Below, piece after piece: positions 3,925 to 5,193 of a stretch of DNA of 5,193 nucleotides; the first letter of the stretch is position 1, and every line of letters starts with the position of its first letter. The translations under genes and the position numbers were made by a program. The notes under the pieces are model-generated. The model was not told the origin of the DNA. It ran no database searches and saw nothing but the letters and a program-made list of their open reading frames with translations. The stretch covers positions 1 to 5,193 of the forward strand of contig JAPSGP010000251.1 of the NCBI GenBank assembly GCA_031177445.1. The letters are read 5' to 3'. The stretch is from Acidimicrobiia bacterium (GTDB lineage: Bacteria > Actinomycetota > Acidimicrobiia > IMCC26256 > JACDBD01).

Positions 3925-5193
3925 CCGTCACGACCGAGCGTCCGAGCGCGGCGCCGGTCCCGGTGCCGGCGGGGAAGCCGACCGGGATCCTGCGGTGGAT
4001 CACGACGACCGACCACAAGGTCATCGGCCTGAGCTACCTCGTCACGTCGTTCGCGTTCTTCTGCATCGGTGGCCTGCTGGCGCTCGTCATGCGTACCCAG
4101 CTCGCACGACCCGAGCAGGACGTGCTCAGCCCCGAGACGTACAACCAGTTCTTCACGATGCACGGCAGCATCATGATGTACCTGTTCGCGGTCCCGTTCG
4201 CCTTCGGCCTGGCGAACTACCTGGTGCCACTGCAGATCGGTGCCCCCGACGTGGCGTTCCCGCGGCTGAACGCGCTCGCGTACTGGCTCTACCTCTTTGG
4301 CGGCATCGCGATGGTCTCGGGGTTCCTGACCGCGGGCGGCGCCGCCAACTTCGGATGGTTCGCGTACGCACCGCTCTCGGGGGCGGTGTATTCACCGGGG
4401 GCGGGACCGGACCTCTGGATTGTCGGCGTGACCGTCACGAGCACGGCCGGCGTGCTCGGGGCGGTGAACCTCGTGAGCACGATCTTCCTGCTGCGTGCCC
4501 CCGGCATGACCATGTTCCGGATGCCGATCTTCACCTGGAACATGCTCGTGACGAGCGTCATGGTGTTGCTCGCGTTCCCGGTGCTCACCGCCGCGCTGGC
4601 GATGCTGTTCGCCGACCGCCACCTGGGTGGGCACATCTTCGAGGTCGAGAAAGGCGGCGAACCGGTGCTGTGGCAGCACCTGTTCTGGTTCTTCGGCCAT
4701 CCGGAGGTCTACATCGTCGCCTTACCATTCTTCGGGGTCGTGACCGAGATCCTGCCGGTCTTCTCCCGCCGGCCCGTGTTCGGGTACAAGGGCCTGATCT
4801 TTGCCACCCTCGCGATCGGCGGGCTCTCGACCGGTGTGTGGGCGCATCACATGTTCGCGACCGGCGTCGTCCTGTTGCCGTTCTTCAGCGCGCTGTCGCT
4901 CCTGATCGCCGTACCCACGGGCGTGAAGTTCTTCAACTGGATCGGCACCCTCTGGCGCGGCCAGATTCGATATCCGACGCCGATGCTGTGGTGCATCGGG
5001 TTCCTGGTCGTGTTCCTGCTGGGCGGGCTCACCGGCGTCCTGATGGCGATGGCGCCGGTCGACTTCGCGGTCACCGACACCTACTTCGTCGTCGGTCACA
5101 TGCACTACGTGCTGTTCGCGGCGGCGGGCTTCGCCGGGTTCGGCGCCATCTACTACTGGTTCCCGAAGTTCACGGGCCGGATGCTGAACGAGA
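3921..5193 (+). CDS. ctaD: Cytochrome c oxidase subunit I (A1-type heme-copper oxidase), 3' end outside window
   Basis: The first 424 codons of subunit I, the catalytic core that reduces O2 to water and pumps protons; full-length relatives have about 550-580 residues. It starts with GTG at 3921, overlapping the coxB stop by 4 nt. Heme a ligands are H81 (TMHGSIMMY) and H395; the heme a3 ligand is H393. CuB ligands are H260 in GHPEVY plus H309 and H310 in WAHHM, and Y264 is the residue cross-linked to H260 in this family. The D channel is complete: N99, D110 and N117 (IGAPDVAFPRLN), ending at E262 of GHPEVY, the glutamate that defines type A1. K-channel residues T333 and K336 (PTGVK) are present. 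The heme ligand motif reads VGHMHYVLF, with Met between the two histidines where Phe is common, and the preceding stretch is LMAMAPVDF rather than the frequent ASPPLD form. Everything visible predicts an active proton pump. Confidence 0.95.
   Translation, partial: MTVTTERPSAAPVPVPAGKPTGILRWITTTDHKVIGLSYLVTSFAFFCIGGLLALVMRTQLARPEQDVLSPETYNQFFTMHGSIMMYLFAVPFAFGLANYLVPLQIGAPDVAFPRLNALAYWLYLFGGIAMVSGFLTAGGAANFGWFAYAPLSGAVYSPGAGPDLWIVGVTVTSTAGVLGAVNLVSTIFLLRAPGMTMFRMPIFTWNMLVTSVMVLLAFPVLTAALAMLFADRHLGGHIFEVEKGGEPVLWQHLFWFFGHPEVYIVALPFFGVVTEILPVFSRRPVFGYKGLIFATLAIGGLSTGVWAHHMFATGVVLLPFFSALSLLIAVPTGVKFFNWIGTLWRGQIRYPTPMLWCIGFLVVFLLGGLTGVLMAMAPVDFAVTDTYFVVGHMHYVLFAAAGFAGFGAIYYWFPKFTGRMLNE

Overview
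The window is GC-rich, with GTG starts and at least one promoter laid out for leaderless translation. Its gene content is an Mrp-type P-loop ATPase without the CxxC motif, a DUF2207/YciQ-like membrane protein and an aa3-type cytochrome c oxidase operon. This points to an actinobacterium. An Acidimicrobiia-like lineage is my guess, not something the sequence proves.

Layout. (1) 1-141, minus strand: the first 47 codons of an ArsR-like helix-turn-helix regulator, cut by the window edge. (2) 142-297: divergent intergenic region with a promoter-like element read in both directions, a 7-bp GC hairpin and one copy of a two-hairpin repeat cassette ending at the Shine-Dalgarno sequence of mrp. (3) 298-1407, plus: mrp/apbC, an Fe-S cluster carrier ATPase with an N-terminal MIP18/DUF59 domain. 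(4) 1408-1507: convergent intergenic region with a terminator-like hairpin and a longer imperfect inverted repeat. (5) 1508-3010, minus: a 500-residue DUF2207-like membrane protein. (6) 3011-3216: divergent intergenic region with a palindrome and an expanded copy of the same cassette, again ending at the Shine-Dalgarno sequence, here of coxB. (7) 3217-3924, plus: coxB, lipoprotein subunit II with complete CuA ligands. (8) 3921-5193, plus: ctaD, subunit I, overlapping coxB by 4 nt and cut by the window edge after 424 codons.

The functional core is standard. CoxB receives electrons from cytochrome c at CuA and passes them to heme a and the heme a3/CuB site in CtaD. Mrp serves Fe-S cluster assembly, and the divergent regulator may control it.

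The least explained part is the non-coding repeat. Two unrelated genes (mrp and coxB) each carry, just upstream of the start codon and in the same orientation, a cassette of hairpin H1 (20 nt) and hairpin H2 (28 nt). H2 occurs three times. All four differences between the two copies upstream of coxB are paired compensatory changes in the stem, and the only differences in the third copy are at the loop tip. This is good internal evidence that selection acts on a folded structure, either a 5'-UTR RNA element or a structured dispersed repeat.
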